Counted from the stretch's first letter, positions 26,957 to 36,074 are shown. The stretch: DNA of 64,000 nucleotides from Parapedobacter tibetensis (GCF_024704835.1 NZ_JAMXBE010000005.1:124001-188000), one strand, 5' to 3'. Numbers and translations are program-made. Notes: generated by a model from the letters alone, not told the origin.

Positions 26957-27397
26957 CCATGGGTGCCTTGCACGCTTCCATGGGCTACCGCCCCGCGCCG
27001 TGGGCCAAGCGATCGTTAACATGATACGGGCTTGCCGCTCCTTGGGGGTAGCCTCTGGCAGCCATGGTATAGAAAGCGGCGTCCATGGGCTAGAAAACGG
27101 CGACCATGGTATAGGAGCAGCAATCCATGGAATAGAAAACCCAAGCAAGGGGCTACGAAAACGCTTCCTGGGGGTAGGGAGCGGTGTCCTTGGGCTAGGA
27201 AACAGCAACCATGGTGCACGAAGTGACGTCCATGGGGTAGATCGGCAGCTCCGTGGTGTAGCAAGCCGCCCCCATGGGTGGGCCATCCGCGGGAAGGCAC
27301 ATGGCACCGGCAGCATAGGGGTAGCTTGCCGCGGCCACGGGCTAGCGAACGTTATCCACGGGGTAGGAAGCCGCTGGCACGGCCGAGCGCGTGACTT
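26957..27397. repeat. array 2: about twenty-one degenerate 21-bp phased units with CCATGG cores
   Basis: From 26957 units of exactly 21 bp follow without insertion or deletion. Each opens with CCATGG or a near form (CCTTGG, CCGTGG, CCACGG, CAAGGG) and in most units TAG follows two bases later (CCATGGNNTAG); the last ten bases vary. Clear cores occur at 26957, 26978, 27062, 27083, 27104, 27125, 27209, 27230, 27251, 27272, 27335 and 27356. Phase is kept even through decayed units. The plus strand can be read as a heptapeptide HG(I/V/L)xxxx, but no start signal or family supports a protein. Function unknown. Confidence 0.8.
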
Positions 27398-27568
27398 CGG
27401 AACCCTAAGCCATCGATCCGAGGTTCTACGCCGCTGGGGAGAAGTCCTACGCGGGCCGCGCCTACTGCGTGGAAATGACGGTATCCAGATATATCCGCTC
27501 CAGATAAAAGAGGCCGCCGTATTGGATACGGTGCCCGATTGGTTTTTTACAACCCCTGTTTTCAGGGA

Positions 27569-27599
27569 TTGAACCCTGCCTGCTGATTGTTTAACTTTG
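27569..27599 (+). promoter_or_regulatory. promoter of the M48 peptidase gene
   Basis: TTG (27569-27571), 20 bases, TAACTTTG (27592-27599): a good Bacteroidota consensus. The expected start is near 27605, giving a leader of about 35 bases before ATG 27639. An inverted repeat CAGGG-ATTGAA-CCCTG overlaps the upstream element. Confidence 0.65.
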
Positions 27600-27638
27600 G
27601 GACGTTAAACGTAATAAACTTGTAATTTATTAGAGTAT

Positions 27639-28427
27639 ATGAAAACGACGATTATTTCCATGTGTACTATTGCTTGTTTGTTGTTGGTACAACAAGCTGA
27701 AGCACAGATCAAGATCCGGAATGCGACCAAAGCCACGGGCGCGGTTACCAATGCGGCAAAGGCCGCCACGTTCAGTGATGAGGACGCCGCAAGCTTGGCT
27801 AAGGAGGCTGTCGACTGGATGGACGAACACAATCCGGTGGCGGAAGGTGACGACCCGTATGCTGCACGGTTACGTAAATTGACCCAAGGGTTAGAAAGCG
27901 AAGATGGCCTAAGCCTCAACTTCAAAGTGTATAAAGTGATTGACGTCAATGCTTTTGCCTGTGCGGACGGAAGCATCCGTATATTTTCTTCGTTGATGGA
28001 TATGATGGATGATGACGAATTGCTGGGTATCATTGGGCATGAGATCGGCCATATAAAAAATAAGGATACCCGCGACGCCATCCGCCAAGCGTATACCCGG
28101 GCGGCCATCGGCGATGCCGCTGCAGCTACCTCCAATGAGGCCGCTACCCTGTCAGACACCGAGCTAGGCAAGCTGGCCGACGAGATACTGGGTGCGAAAT
28201 ACAGCCGCAAACAGGAAGATGAGGCCGATAAATATGCTTATGAATTCCTTAAGCGGCACGGACACGACGTGATGGGGCTGATTTCGACATTCAATAAGTT
28301 CACCGAGATGGCGGGCGACGAAGAGCGTAGGAAGATGTCGCGTATGCTAAGTTCCCATCCGGACAGCAAGGACAGGGCGGCGGCTATCGAAAAAATGGCA
28401 AAGGCCGACGGTCTGTACAAAGAGTGA
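27639..28427 (+). CDS. M48 family zinc metalloprotease
   Basis: 262 residues with signal peptide MKTTIISMCTIACLLLVQQAEA. The peptidase M48 domain has GHEIGHIKNKD (His134, Glu135, His138) and the third ligand in KQEDEADKYA; ACADGSIRIFSSLMDMM upstream and SSHPDSKDRAAAI downstream are typical of the YggG/LoiP-BepA-like secreted group. It is likely a periplasmic protease for outer-membrane protein quality control. Own promoter; convergent with the cytochrome c gene. Confidence 0.93.
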   Translation: MKTTIISMCTIACLLLVQQAEAQIKIRNATKATGAVTNAAKAATFSDEDAASLAKEAVDWMDEHNPVAEGDDPYAARLRKLTQGLESEDGLSLNFKVYKVIDVNAFACADGSIRIFSSLMDMMDDDELLGIIGHEIGHIKNKDTRDAIRQAYTRAAIGDAAAATSNEAATLSDTELGKLADEILGAKYSRKQEDEADKYAYEFLKRHGHDVMGLISTFNKFTEMAGDEERRKMSRMLSSHPDSKDRAAAIEKMAKADGLYKE

Positions 28428-28448
28428 TGCTTGTGAAATTGGCCTGGG

Positions 28449-28886
28449 TTAACGGTTGGCAGTGGAGCATGTTTCCAGCGAACGCTGTATTTCCTCAAGA
28501 GTAAACATGTCCATGTCATTGCCGAACGAGTTGCCGATGTAAGTAAGCACATAAGCGATTTCAATGGGGGTAAGTTGAGGGTTTGGGGGCATCTCGGTGT
28601 CAAATACCTGATTGTTTATTGCTATTGGTCCGGACAGGCCATTTTTAACCATGCAGGCGAGTTGCTCCCGATGGTTAGTCAAGAAAATACTGTCAGTAAG
28701 GGGTGGGTATAGGCCCCCAAGCCCTTCTCCCTTGGTACCATGGCAGTTTTGGCAATGCGCCACATAGAGCTTTTGTCCATTCACCGTGTATTGTGCCGTG
28801 CGGATGGCTTGTTCACTTTGGCAGGAGTGGAGTACGCAATACACCGATAAGAGGGCAAAGCACATATATAGGCATGTGTTCCGCAT
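28449..28886 (-). CDS. small c-type cytochrome
   Basis: 145 residues from ATG at 28886, overlapping the SCO gene stop as TGATG. An N-terminal hydrophobic segment with a possible lipobox Cys22 (LHSC) leads to the haem site CQNCH (Cys45, Cys48, His49) and a Met ligand probably in MPPNPQLT, both standard for a cytochrome c class I fold. Likely a periplasmic or membrane-tethered electron carrier. The neighbouring SCO protein suggests a link to a copper-containing oxidase. Confidence 0.9.
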   Translation of the reverse strand: MRNTCLYMCFALLSVYCVLHSCQSEQAIRTAQYTVNGQKLYVAHCQNCHGTKGEGLGGLYPPLTDSIFLTNHREQLACMVKNGLSGPIAINNQVFDTEMPPNPQLTPIEIAYVLTYIGNSFGNDMDMFTLEEIQRSLETCSTANR

Positions 28887-29533
28887 CACTCATATTCCTT
28901 CAAGAGGATTTCCAATTCATTGAATAATAGTTGTACCTGCTCATCTTCCGTGCCGTCATATGCGCCACGGATGTGTTTGTCCTTGTCGACCAAGATGAAA
29001 TATCCGGAATGGTCATAACCCCCTGGAACACCGCTATCTTCCTTGGTATAAACCATGTAGCTGTCGGCAATGCCATAGATATCGGCTTTGCTGCCGGTCA
29101 CAAATTGCCACTGGTCATTGGTAACTCCCAGTTTATCGGCATACGCTTTGAGCACGGAGGGGGAGTCGTGTCGGAAATCGATGCTATGCGAAAGGAATCG
29201 TACTCGCTCGTCTCCTTTATATTTTTCGTATACCTTCAGTAAATTACGCTGCATGGTGGGGCAGATACTCGGACAATGGGTAAAAAAGAAATTAGCAATA
29301 TAAACACCGTTGTCGAATGTATGGCTGGTGATGTATACGCTATCTTGGTTTAAGAATTGAAAATCAGGTATGCGATGGTATAAGGTGTCTATAATGGTGT
29401 CGCCATTTACCAGTTTCGATACCGGTTCGCGCGACCCCAGTATGGGAAGTGTTTTTGTCCGTTGGTCCATGCCACAGCCAACGATGGCCAGCAGCAGATA
29501 TAGGCTTGGCAATAAAAGAATGATACGCATCAT
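28886..29533 (-). CDS. SCO1/SenC-family copper chaperone lipoprotein
   Basis: About 215 residues from ATG 29533 (MMRIILLLPSLYLLLAIVGC), a lipoprotein signal with Cys20. The thioredoxin-like fold has the copper-binding CPSIC motif (Cys87, Cys91) and the partner His in GYDHSGYF. SCO proteins deliver copper to the CuA site of cytochrome oxidase or keep its cysteines reduced. Coupled to the cytochrome c gene downstream and 44 bp after a small lipoprotein gene, giving a three-gene respiratory cluster. Confidence 0.93.
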   Translation of the reverse strand: MMRIILLLPSLYLLLAIVGCGMDQRTKTLPILGSREPVSKLVNGDTIIDTLYHRIPDFQFLNQDSVYITSHTFDNGVYIANFFFTHCPSICPTMQRNLLKVYEKYKGDERVRFLSHSIDFRHDSPSVLKAYADKLGVTNDQWQFVTGSKADIYGIADSYMVYTKEDSGVPGGYDHSGYFILVDKDKHIRGAYDGTEDEQVQLLFNELEILLKEYE

Positions 29534-29576
29534 ATTAGCTGATTTATTGATAAGGAATATGCAGTAACGCGGCATA

Positions 29577-30020
29577 TCAGAACTGTGCCAATTTATCAGT
29601 GCTTTCCTTGGATACTTGGTCGAATAGCTGTTTCATATCCTTTACTTTGCCGACTTCCTCTTCATAATATTCCTTGATTTCTGTGGTGGATTTATCCTGG
29701 GGATCGACGTCAAATTCCGTCATCCAGTCCATCATGGAATCGGTGGCCTGCTCCAGCTTGGCTTTCAATGCAGACAGATCAACTCGGGTTTGTGTGGTAT
29801 CCAAATCCGGATAAGCAGTCTGTAATTGAGGTAAATTGGCCAGTAGTGAATCGATTTTTACACTGTTACGGTCGAAAACACTGATTTGGGGCATAATTTC
29901 ATCGTGGATGGCGATGGCTTCTCCACGTAATTGCTCAATTTTGTTTGCGCCATCACCTCCGCCGTTGCATGCGGAAAGCAATATGGCGACAGTACTGGCC
30001 AGAAACATCATCTTCTTCAT
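29577..30020 (-). CDS. small coiled-coil lipoprotein, unknown function
   Basis: 147 residues; MKKMMFLASTVAILLSAC is a lipoprotein signal with the lipid-anchored Cys18. The mature part is helical and charged (EQLRGEAIAIHDEIMP, SALKAKLEQATDSMMDWM), without known domain signatures. Similar small lipoproteins precede SCO genes in other Bacteroidota, and here it is first in a likely operon with SCO and cytochrome c. It may help assemble the oxidase, which is inference from position only. Confidence 0.8.
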   Translation of the reverse strand: MKKMMFLASTVAILLSACNGGGDGANKIEQLRGEAIAIHDEIMPQISVFDRNSVKIDSLLANLPQLQTAYPDLDTTQTRVDLSALKAKLEQATDSMMDWMTEFDVDPQDKSTTEIKEYYEEEVGKVKDMKQLFDQVSKESTDKLAQF

Positions 30021-30102
30021 GGTCTTCTATTGTTGTTTACTTGCAAAGATAGGGAAAACTATAGGTAACTATGCCGGTTTCCACTGAGCTTGTTTAAATT
30101 GG

Positions 30103-30729
30103 TCATAAGGTTTCGGTATAGTATTCATCGCGATCACCACTATGTACTTTAATAACACCTGCCACGATGAGGTTGACGAGGATACGTTGTGTTTTGCGTC
30201 TGGAGAGCCGGAGGTGTTTGCACAATTCGGGTAATTGCGGTTTTGCGTGGGCATGTACATAATTAAGTAATTCCTTCTCCTTATCCGTATAGTTGACGAA
30301 TATGCCATCAGGTTGGTTGCCACGATGCAGCACGTCCACCACCACCTTGCCGGCCAAGATGCTTTTGTCCTTCACCCGTACGTACACCCACCATTTTTTA
30401 TCATCGCCAAGGGCATAATGGGGCTTGGTATCACTCGCTACCACCTCCGCCACCAGCACCAGTTTGTCATCCACATATATTTCATCGAAATGGAGTTCGA
30501 TGGCCGGACGGCAATATTGATGTCCGGCGCGCTGGAGCATGTATTTTTCCTCTTCCTCGTTTTTTACTCCTTTGATATGACCGTTGTCTGCGACACCCAC
30601 CAGCAGTTTGCCGCCCTTATTGTTAGCAAATGCAACCAATGTTTTGGCTATTTTTCCACAACTGCTGATTTTGTTTTTGAAATCGAGTCGTTCGCCTTCT
30701 CCTTGCAATATTAATGTCTTGATAGTCAC
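30103..30729 (-). CDS. AlbA_2/Schlafen-like ATP-binding protein
   Basis: 208 residues from a GTG start at 30729. The AlbA_2 domain occupies the first 125 residues: EGERLDFKNKIS, KTLVAFANNKGGKLLVGVADNGHIKGV and VYVRVKDKSILA are its usual motifs. The rest (about 145-205) is a winged-helix-like segment, YVHAHAKPQLPELCKHLRLSRRKTQRILVNLI. Such proteins are thought to be nucleic-acid-binding or regulatory; some relatives act in phage defence, but nothing here proves that. Confidence 0.8.
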   Translation of the reverse strand: MTIKTLILQGEGERLDFKNKISSCGKIAKTLVAFANNKGGKLLVGVADNGHIKGVKNEEEEKYMLQRAGHQYCRPAIELHFDEIYVDDKLVLVAEVVASDTKPHYALGDDKKWWVYVRVKDKSILAGKVVVDVLHRGNQPDGIFVNYTDKEKELLNYVHAHAKPQLPELCKHLRLSRRKTQRILVNLIVAGVIKVHSGDRDEYYTETL

Positions 30730-30746
30730 TATTGTATACTTGGTTG

Positions 30747-31235
30747 TTAGGTATTTATCGTTTGCTTTTTTGCTTGGTATCGAATGTCCTTTATATACAC
30801 TTCATTCTTCATGATAGCACAGGTTTCCCCGTTTTTATCCGCTATGGTTATGGGATAGGTCTTCATGAACTTGCCCTTGTTTGTCAGCGCCGTTTCAACT
30901 TCTTGGATATCTTTTGAATGGATTACAATGTTGAAATACAATGCCGAACGTGCGGGTTTGATATATTGGATGGAAGCACTCTTGAGCCACACCACGGTAC
31001 TGAATCCTTTCCGTTGGAAGATTTGGTCAAATATAAGGGCATAGAATGGGTCGGCCGCTGCAAAGATGGTACCACCAAAGATGGACGCATTATAGTTGCG
31101 GTTGAGGAGGCTTCGATTAATTTTGACCTCCACGCCCATGAAACCTTTGTGGAAATGACGCACCCAAATCCGCTGGAAGAAAAAGGGGGGATACAACCGC
31201 ATGACCCATTTCAGTGCATTCTCCGATAATCGCAT
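30747..31235 (-). CDS. DUF4442 hot-dog fold protein (thioesterase-like)
   Basis: About 162 residues from ATG 31235 (MRLSENALKWVMRLYPPFFF), the usual family start; an in-frame TTG at 31286 would add 17. The FGGTIFAAADPFYALIF segment is the conserved hot-dog helix and WLKSASIQYIKPAR the sheet. Members of DUF4442 resemble YiiD-type acyl-CoA thioesterases. Substrate unknown. Located 17 bp upstream of the AlbA_2 gene on the same strand, probably cotranscribed. Confidence 0.85.
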   Translation of the reverse strand: MRLSENALKWVMRLYPPFFFQRIWVRHFHKGFMGVEVKINRSLLNRNYNASIFGGTIFAAADPFYALIFDQIFQRKGFSTVVWLKSASIQYIKPARSALYFNIVIHSKDIQEVETALTNKGKFMKTYPITIADKNGETCAIMKNEVYIKDIRYQAKKQTINT

Positions 31236-31397
31236 ACGACTACTAAGGTAGCCAGAAATTTTGAAGAATGAAAATTTTGTCGACAATCGGTGTTGGCCCT
31301 ATGTCATGTACCTCTTTACAGGATAATTTTTAAAACCGACCGCTACGACGTTTTGGATTTCAATTAAAATTATAATTTAGCGATGTAATTCTATTTC

Positions 31398-32636
31398 ATG
31401 ATGGCCAAAGAGAACCTAACCATAGCTAGCACCAGAAACGCATGGCTATTGGTAATTGTAGCCGCATTGGGCTATTTTGTGGATATTTATGACCTTGTAG
31501 TCTTTTCCATCGTCCGCGTGCAGAGTTTCCATGACATTGGCATTCCGGAAGCGGAGATGCGTACCGACGGGGAGTATGTGCTCAACATGCAGATGGGCGG
31601 CTTGTTGCTTGGAGGCTTGCTATGGGGGGTATTGGGCGATAAATTTGGCCGTATCAAGGTGCTTTTTGGTTCCATTTTGATGTATTCGCTCGCTAACATT
31701 GCCAATGGATTCGTGCAGGATATCCATTCGTATGCCATCATTCGCCTCATTGCAGGTATTGGCTTGGCAGGAGAACTGGGAGCGGGCATTACCTTGGTGA
31801 GTGAGAGCATGAGCAAAAGCAAACGCGGATATGGTACCATGATTGTGGCAGCGGTAGGTGTATTGGGGGCTGTTGCAGCCTATTATGTTTCCGAAATTTT
31901 CGATTGGCGCAATGCATATTTTGTGGGAGGGGGAATGGGCTTGCTGTTGCTTATCCTTAGGGTAGGCACGTTTGAGTCAGGCATGTTTAGAGGGGTTGCC
32001 AATAAACCGGTTGAAAAAGGTAAGCTTAGCATGCTGTTTACAAACAAGGAACGGTTTAAGCGATATGTCTACTGCCTACTAATCGGATTGCCGATATGGT
32101 TTGTGGTCGGTATTTTGATAACCCAAGCACCCGAGTTTGGAAAAGCGCTGAATGCGCCCACTACATTGAGTGCAGGCAAGGGGATTCTGTTTACCTACTT
32201 GGGGCTTTCGCTTGGTGATATACTCGCGGGGTTGTTTGCCCAAATTACGAAATCACGTAGGTTGGCGGTATTTATATTCCAGGTATTAATCATTGTTTCC
32301 ACGATATGGTATTTGCATAGTGAGGGACTTACTGAGCAACGCTTTCATTGGATAGCGTTTTTCATGGGCATCGCCATCGGCTATTGGGCTACATTTGTGA
32401 CGATTGCATCGGAACAATTCGGTACCAACCTCCGGGCTACCGTTACAACCACCGCCCCAAATTTTGTCCGCGGAGCTTTGATACCTTCCACCTTGCTGTT
32501 CGAATTTTTTGTTGGGTATTCCGATATCATCATAGCGGCATATATCATGGTCTTCCTACTTACAGGGATTGCCATATTTGCCCTCAGTCAATTGAAGGAG
32601 AGTTTCAGTAAGGATTTAGATTATGTGGAGGAATAG
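31398..32636 (+). CDS. major facilitator superfamily transporter (metabolite/H+ symporter type)
   Basis: 412 residues, twelve TM helices. GGLLWGVLGDKFGRIKVL is the MFS motif A between TM2 and TM3, and IIRLIAGIGLAGELGAGITLVSE resembles the TM4 region of the sugar and aromatic-acid symporter branches. The start GYFVDIYDLVVFSIVR carries an Asp in TM1 typical of proton-coupled carriers. Either of two adjacent ATGs (31398, 31401) may start it. The 11 bp after its stop meet a small convergent Cys-rich gene. Confidence 0.9.
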   Translation: MMAKENLTIASTRNAWLLVIVAALGYFVDIYDLVVFSIVRVQSFHDIGIPEAEMRTDGEYVLNMQMGGLLLGGLLWGVLGDKFGRIKVLFGSILMYSLANIANGFVQDIHSYAIIRLIAGIGLAGELGAGITLVSESMSKSKRGYGTMIVAAVGVLGAVAAYYVSEIFDWRNAYFVGGGMGLLLLILRVGTFESGMFRGVANKPVEKGKLSMLFTNKERFKRYVYCLLIGLPIWFVVGILITQAPEFGKALNAPTTLSAGKGILFTYLGLSLGDILAGLFAQITKSRRLAVFIFQVLIIVSTIWYLHSEGLTEQRFHWIAFFMGIAIGYWATFVTIASEQFGTNLRATVTTTAPNFVRGALIPSTLLFEFFVGYSDIIIAAYIMVFLLTGIAIFALSQLKESFSKDLDYVEE

Positions 32637-32647
32637 AGGTGATTCAA

Positions 32648-32827
32648 TCATTGTTTAGGGCATTTCCTGCAGCGCTTACCCCGTTTGTATTTCTTGCAGC
32701 ATTTCTTGAAATCACAGCCGGAACCATCGGTATATGGATTCAACCCCTTAAAGTTTTGCGGATCTGTCGCGTGGAACAAGGGGCAGGCCAATTGATCCGT
32801 CATGCAAAAATAGTTCTCTTCACCCAT
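32648..32827 (-). CDS. small cysteine-rich protein, possibly metal binding
   Basis: 59 codons, ATG at 32827, stop at 32650-32648: MGEENYFCMTDQLACPLFHA and later GCDFKKCCKKYKRGKRCRKC then PKQ. Seven Cys, six of them in the C-terminal half among many Lys/Arg, which suggests a small zinc-finger-like or metal-binding knot. I believe similar short proteins occur in related genomes. It lies convergent with the MFS gene, and the 267 bp between it and scoA hold no other gene. Confidence 0.7.
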   Translation of the reverse strand: MGEENYFCMTDQLACPLFHATDPQNFKGLNPYTDGSGCDFKKCCKKYKRGKRCRKCPKQ

Positions 32828-33094
32828 GGCGCTGCAAAGATAGCAATTGTATTTTATTTAGAAGAATTCTTAATTAATATTAAATGCGTTTGTCTTGGCT
32901 GATGCTCCAAAAATATTGGAAGGATGTATTTGTTATCAGCTTAATTTGTGTAATTAATAGCCCCATTTCTCTATGGGAATGTAAGTATGAGGAGGGTGAT
33001 TTGCTGAAATTTTTCTTGCTGTTATTAGTACATTTACGTAACTTGTGAACATCTCGAAAGAGGGATAATACCAATTCATTAAATGAGCTAATCC

Positions 33095-33793
33095 ATGATT
33101 AATAAAGTAGTAAACCATGCTGAGGAAGCCATAGAAGGTATGACGGATGGCATGACGCTCATGCTAGGCGGTTTTGGGTTGTGCGGTATTCCCGAAAACT
33201 GTATCAGTGAAATTGTAAAAAAAGGCATCACCGGACTTACCTGTATTTCAAACAATGCAGGTGTGGATGATTTCGGTATCGGCTTGATGCTCCACAAGCG
33301 GCAAGTGAAAAAAATGATTGCCTCCTATGTTGGCGAAAATGCGGAATTTGAACGCCAATTGCTGAGCGGCGAGTTGGAGGTGGAGCTTATCCCCCAAGGA
33401 ACGCTGGCCACACGTTGTCTTGCGGCAGGTTATGGTATGCCTGCCATCTTTACGCCTGCGGGCGTTGGAACGGAACTAGCCGAAGGTAAAGAGGTGCGTG
33501 ATTTCGGCGGCAAGGACTACCTGATGGAAATGGCTTTTGAAGCCGATTTTGCCATCGTGAAGGCGTGGAAAGGCGATACCGCTGGTAACCTGATCTATCG
33601 GAAAACTGCCCGTAACTTCAACCCCGTTATGGCCATGGCCGGCAAAATCACGATCGCTGAAGTGGAAGAATTGGTGGAGGTAGGTGAATTGGATCCCGAC
33701 CAAATCCATACCCCCGGTGTCTTTGTGCACCGAATCTTCCAAGGAAACAGTTATGAGAAACGGATTGAACAGCGTACTGTTCGTTCGGTTTGA
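33095..33793 (+). CDS. scoA: 3-oxoacid CoA-transferase subunit A
   Basis: 232 residues. GGFGLCGIPENCISEIV is the conserved CoA-binding start of class I CoA-transferase alpha subunits; GTLATRCLAAGYGMPAIFTPAGVGT and KAWKGDTAGNLIYRKTARNFNP follow as expected. It transfers CoA from succinyl-CoA to acetoacetate or related 3-oxoacids in ketone-body and branched-chain amino acid catabolism. Subunit B begins 30 bp downstream. Confidence 0.95.
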   Translation: MINKVVNHAEEAIEGMTDGMTLMLGGFGLCGIPENCISEIVKKGITGLTCISNNAGVDDFGIGLMLHKRQVKKMIASYVGENAEFERQLLSGELEVELIPQGTLATRCLAAGYGMPAIFTPAGVGTELAEGKEVRDFGGKDYLMEMAFEADFAIVKAWKGDTAGNLIYRKTARNFNPVMAMAGKITIAEVEELVEVGELDPDQIHTPGVFVHRIFQGNSYEKRIEQRTVRSV

Positions 33794-33823
33794 ACGTCAG
33801 CAAATAAACAAATAAAAAAGAAC

Positions 33824-34483
33824 ATGCTTGACAAAAACGGAATAGCAAAGCGTATTGCCAAAGAAATAAAGGATGGGTATTATGTCAATTTAGGAATAGG
33901 CATCCCCACGTTGGTAGCCAATTATATACCCGATAATATCAATGTAGTATTACAATCGGAAAATGGCCTGCTGGGCATGGGGCCATTTCCTTTCGAAGGG
34001 GAGGAAGACGCCGATCTCATCAACGCAGGCAAACAAACCATTACCATGTTGCCAGGGTCGGCCGTGTTCGACTCGGCGATGAGCTTCGGAATGATTAGGG
34101 CCCAAAAAGTGGATTTGACCATCTTAGGAGCAATGGAAGTATCGGAGTATGGCGATATCGCCAATTGGAAGATTCCTGGAAAGTTGGTCAAGGGAATGGG
34201 AGGGGCCATGGATTTGGTTGCCTCGGCTAAAAATATCATCGTGGCCATGCAGCAGGTGAATAAAGCTGGTGAAAGTAAGTTGCTTCCCCAATGTACCCTG
34301 CCGCTGACAGGCGTGAAATGTATCCGTAAAATCGTTACCGAGATGGCTGTATTTGAAGTGGATGTTGAAAATGGGGGCTTCCACTTGGTAGAACGGGCAC
34401 CGGGGATAAGCGTCGAGCAGGTACGGAATGCGACGGCTGGTCGATTCATTGCCAATAACGATGTGCCTGAGATGCAGCTGTGA
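33824..34483 (+). CDS. scoB: 3-oxoacid CoA-transferase subunit B
   Basis: 219 residues. [15 protein letters not shown] and the catalytic Glu in [14 protein letters not shown] (about residue 46) identify the beta subunit; [19 protein letters not shown] and GMGGAMDLV are family signatures. It forms a heterotetramer with subunit A encoded just upstream. Convergent with the uridine kinase gene, 11 bp between stops. Confidence 0.95.
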   Translation: MLDKNGIAKRIAKEIKDGYYVNLGIGIPTLVANYIPDNINVVLQSENGLLGMGPFPFEGEEDADLINAGKQTITMLPGSAVFDSAMSFGMIRAQKVDLTILGAMEVSEYGDIANWKIPGKLVKGMGGAMDLVASAKNIIVAMQQVNKAGESKLLPQCTLPLTGVKCIRKIVTEMAVFEVDVENGGFHLVERAPGISVEQVRNATAGRFIANNDVPEMQL

Positions 34484-34494
34484 GAAAGCAACGG

Positions 34495-35130
34495 TTAAAG
34501 CACCTTGGTGCGTAACTCAGCCGATATCTCATCGGTAATGGCAATGATAGGAGCGGGGTCATCCGTATTGTTGATGATGATACGGTCACACTGCTCTCTG
34601 AAAGGAAACAAGTATTCATGATAGGCCGGCATCACATGGTTTACCCATTTGTATCGTACATCTTCTTCATCGTATCCACGCTCCACTAAATCCCTTTTGA
34701 GTCGTCTTTGTAAAGCGATTTCCTCCTCAGCATGCAAAAAAATGCGGTGGTCGAGCAGGGCATTCACTTCCTCGTAGTAAAAAATAAATAACCCTTCAAC
34801 AATTAGGATAGAGGCGGGCTTGGTTTCGAGCATTTTTGGTTTCAGCGCAGGATTATTGAAGGTGTATTCCTCTCGGTATACTGTATTCCCTTCAAAAAGC
34901 AAACCGATATCACGATGAAAAACAGCCCTATCAATAGCCGTGGGCACATCAAAATTATAAAGCTTATTCTCCTCCTGAGTCTTAGTGTTGGCGGGGATAT
35001 AATAGTCGTCTTGAGAAATAAGTGCCACCTCATGGGGGGCAAAGTGGTTGAGGAAACAGTTTAGAAAAAATGTTTTTCCTGATCCGCTGCTGCCAGCAAT
35101 GCCAACTACATAGGGGGGGTCGGCCCTCAT
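34495..35130 (-). CDS. udk: uridine kinase family protein
   Basis: 211 residues with P-loop GIAGSSGSGKTFF, the QDDYYIP substrate region, NFDVPTAID and LIVEGLFIFYYEE, all typical of uridine/cytidine kinase (phosphoribulokinase family), which phosphorylates uridine and cytidine in pyrimidine salvage. RRLKRDLVERGYDEEDV forms the lid. Probably transcribed with the LysM gene upstream (15-bp gap). Confidence 0.88.
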   Translation of the reverse strand: MRADPPYVVGIAGSSGSGKTFFLNCFLNHFAPHEVALISQDDYYIPANTKTQEENKLYNFDVPTAIDRAVFHRDIGLLFEGNTVYREEYTFNNPALKPKMLETKPASILIVEGLFIFYYEEVNALLDHRIFLHAEEEIALQRRLKRDLVERGYDEEDVRYKWVNHVMPAYHEYLFPFREQCDRIIINNTDDPAPIIAITDEISAELRTKVL

Positions 35131-35145
35131 TTAATTTGTTTTTAA

Positions 35146-36057
35146 CTACTTATCAAGTGGTTCATTTGGTGTGCCATAGGCAATCTCTACCTGAAAACGC
35201 CTGTCCAATACACCAATGAGTGAGGCGGCAGATTTGGAGATGACAATGATGGCGTTTTGCGTTTCGGCAGTGTCAGCAAATTTCCCTACTACCTTAGCAT
35301 ACGTAGTGTGATTAGTCATGGGATTGGTAATCTTGATGACGGTACCTATGGGAGCTGTCTTGTGCAAAGCCAACATGCTACCCCCGTCTTGGCTGAGGTC
35401 GTCAATCCATACTCCGACACCTTTTTCCGTCATTTCCCGGATTCCATATTTGTTTGCAGGGACATCCAGTGCGTCTTGCGCAGCGGTGGAATCAATGATA
35501 TTGCCAGACACGATTAGCTGGCTTGCGGTAGGGATGGGGGGAGGCAGTTCCTTGTGGGGTATTTTCAGGAGGCTTCCTTCCTTTGCCGCATCATCTGTGA
35601 GACCGTTTGCACGCTTGATACTCTCAACCGAGATGATAAACCGTTTAGAAATCGTTTGTAATGTTTCACCTTTTCCCACTTTATATTGGGTGTAGTCTTG
35701 TTGGCTCAGCGTGGGGGGCGTAGGTGCAGTTATAGCTGTAGGCTGGGAAGAGGTGGTACTAGCCACCGTTTGGGATGATTCTGTAGGGATGCGCAGGGTA
35801 TCGCCCATCTTCAAGGGTTTGTTGTTGTTGGCAGCAATGATGTTCTTTGCCGGTATATTATAGTGCCTTCCCAATCCGAAATAAGTTTCCTTAGCCTCCA
35901 GTTTATGGATGATAATTTTTTTGCCGTTCTCGAATTCCACACCAATGGAATCGGCAGGCATCGAGGCAGCTTCCAATGAAAGGCAAGTACTGCCCATCAG
36001 TATGGCTACGAAAAAAGATGCACGATGATGTATGTATGATTTATTTGTTATGCTCAT
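35146..36057 (-). CDS. secreted LysM protein with RlpA-like C-terminal domain
   Basis: 303 residues with a signal peptide (about 1-30, FFVAILMGSTCLSLEAAS). Two LysM peptidoglycan-binding modules (about 50-92 and 123-166; the second is YKVGKGETLQTISKRFIISV) are separated by a Ser/Thr/Pro linker. The C-terminal part (about 215-290), GVGVWIDD...LALHKTAPIGTVIKITNP and KVVGKFAD, resembles a double-psi beta-barrel of the RlpA type. Likely binds or trims the cell wall in the periplasm. Confidence 0.85.
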   Translation of the reverse strand: MSITNKSYIHHRASFFVAILMGSTCLSLEAASMPADSIGVEFENGKKIIIHKLEAKETYFGLGRHYNIPAKNIIAANNNKPLKMGDTLRIPTESSQTVASTTSSQPTAITAPTPPTLSQQDYTQYKVGKGETLQTISKRFIISVESIKRANGLTDDAAKEGSLLKIPHKELPPPIPTASQLIVSGNIIDSTAAQDALDVPANKYGIREMTEKGVGVWIDDLSQDGGSMLALHKTAPIGTVIKITNPMTNHTTYAKVVGKFADTAETQNAIIVISKSAASLIGVLDRRFQVEIAYGTPNEPLDK

Positions 36058-36074
36058 GTTAAAATCCGATGCAA

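Noticed and set aside
26937-27572. 211-codon plus-strand frame through array 2 (heptapeptide HG-x repeats)
   Set aside because: Openness follows from the 21-bp period; minus-strand frames are also open, and there is no promoter, start signal or known family.
30103-30729. Phage-defence role for the AlbA_2 gene
   Set aside because: The domain occurs in many regulators; neighbours (a DUF4442 gene, a respiratory cluster) show no defence partners.
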